NCBI GenBank assembly: GCA_027064265.1
Contig: JAMOQA010000179.1
Coordinates: 1-16,671, forward strand
Length of the DNA stretch: 16,671 nt
Direction: 5' to 3'
Source: Acidobacteriota bacterium
GTDB taxonomy: Bacteria; Acidobacteriota; Polarisedimenticolia; J045
Shown here: in pieces, positions 16,041 through 16,671 of the stretch
How positions within the stretch are numbered: position 1 is the stretch's first letter
Layout: each line of letters opens with the position of its first letter
Notes under the pieces: generated by a model
Databases searched by the model: none
The model's input: the letters and a program-made list of their open reading frames with translations, nothing else
What the model was told of the DNA's origin: nothing
Program-made: the position numbers and the translations under genes

Positions 16041-16671
16041 TCAAGGGGTTGGGGCGTCGTCGAGGCGGACCGGGAGGCGGCCCCGGGAGGTGAACCCCCG
16101 GGGGGAGATCCGGAATCCCCACGCGAGCGCCGACACTCCTTCCTCGCGGACGACCCGCCGCAGGGTCTCCGCGTAGAGCGGGTCGATCTCACCGGCCGGG
16201 GCGACTGCCCGGACGTCCCCTCGCTGGACGACGAAGAGGAGGGCGGCCTCCATTCCCCCGTCGCGACGGAGCTCGGAGAGAAGTTCGAGGTGGCGGGTCC
16301 CCCGCTCGGTCACCGCGTCGGGGAAGAGCCCGAGCTCCCCCTTCGCGAGGGTGACGGACTTGACCTCCACCGCGCAGGGGGGGCGGCCTTCCGCCCCCTC
16401 GAGGACGAAGTCGAGGCGGCTGCGGCCGAACCGGACCTCCCGCCGCACCGTGGGCCACGGGGCGAGCTCCGGGAGCGCGCGGGCGGCGAGGAGCCGGTGG
16501 GCCAGGTCGTTGGTCCGGCCGGTGTGGACGGCGACCAGGGCCGGCCCGGCGTCGACCACCTCGAGGGTCCAGGCGAGCTTGCGCCGCGGGTTCGCGGCCG
16601 GCGAGACCCAGCACCGGCTTCCCGGCTCGTTGCACCCGGTCATCGCGCCGGTGTTCGGGACGTGGGCGGTG
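16041..16671 (-). CDS. sfsA: SfsA family protein (5' end cut by window)
   Basis: About 210 codons are visible; the frame runs out of the window at 16671, so the first few dozen residues of a protein usually about 230 aa are missing. Seen: 'TAHVPNTGAMTGCNEPGS' at the cut end, 'NPRRKLAWTLE', 'VHTGRTNDLAHRLL', 'SRLDFVLEG', 'AVEVKSVTL', 'FPDAVTERGTRHL' and 'LLFVVQRGDVRAVAPAGEIDPLYAETL', a full-length match in order to the SfsA signature. The Asp of 'RLDF' and the Glu/Lys of 'VEVK' are the residues that give SfsA its PD-(D/E)XK-nuclease-like core; the N-terminal part is an OB-fold. E. coli SfsA was named for stimulating sugar fermentation and has been reported to bind DNA, but its role is not firmly known. 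The Met at 16643 is internal, not the start. The kinase gene follows after 19 bp on the same strand. Confidence 0.93.
   Translation of the reverse strand, partial: TAHVPNTGAMTGCNEPGSRCWVSPAANPRRKLAWTLEVVDAGPALVAVHTGRTNDLAHRLLAARALPELAPWPTVRREVRFGRSRLDFVLEGAEGRPPCAVEVKSVTLAKGELGLFPDAVTERGTRHLELLSELRRDGGMEAALLFVVQRGDVRAVAPAGEIDPLYAETLRRVVREEGVSALAWGFRISPRGFTSRGRLPVRLDDAPTP

Overview
The window is a GC-rich (very high G/C at third codon positions) chromosomal segment from a Gram-negative-type bacterium. It carries an F-type ATP synthase F1 operon, an ADP-heptose/LPS-type gene, lipoprotein and Sec signals, a cytosolic chemoreceptor, a hybrid histidine kinase and an SfsA homologue. The exported beta-helix protein ends in 'CSDGVDNDGDG' and 'CGDGVREPG..ECDG' modules. 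These tails and the extended AtpA are what I would expect from Myxococcota- or Acidobacteriota-like lineages. That placement is inference; no rRNA or marker phylogeny is available here.

Layout. 1-853 (minus, cut by the window edge): a protein with a heparosan/glucuronyl C5-epimerase C-terminal domain. 1022-2446 (minus): a soluble PAS/tandem-HAMP methyl-accepting chemotaxis protein. A 304-bp divergent intergenic region with a sigma70-like promoter separates it from 2751-7855 (plus): atpH-atpA-atpG-atpD-atpC, the F1 half of ATP synthase without any adjacent F0 genes. 7984-9680 (plus): an orphan LivK-like lipoprotein followed closely by a stand-alone RfaE2-type heptose-phosphate adenylyltransferase. 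9792-11279 (plus): an O-antigen ligase/polymerase-family membrane protein preceded by a strong stem-loop. 11348-13435 (plus): a secreted beta-helix protein with calcium-binding-like and Cys-rich tail modules. 13436-16021 (minus): an 861-aa membrane hybrid histidine kinase with a Cys-rich GAF-like domain, convergent with the beta-helix gene with no bases between the stop codons. 16041-16671 (minus, cut by the window edge): SfsA.

How the genes fit together. The ATP synthase block is housekeeping. The flanks carry an accessory theme of surface polysaccharide (C5-epimerase, heptose activation, O-antigen ligase, secreted beta-helix protein) and signal transduction (chemoreceptor, hybrid kinase). 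Both sensory proteins carry cysteine clusters in their putative input domains, which hints at redox or metal sensing. No CRISPR array, tRNA, rRNA, transposase or integrase was seen. I did not find a clearly undescribed multi-gene system; the most unusual items are the partial C5-epimerase-like protein, the extended AtpA, the Cys-rich sensors and the modular beta-helix protein.
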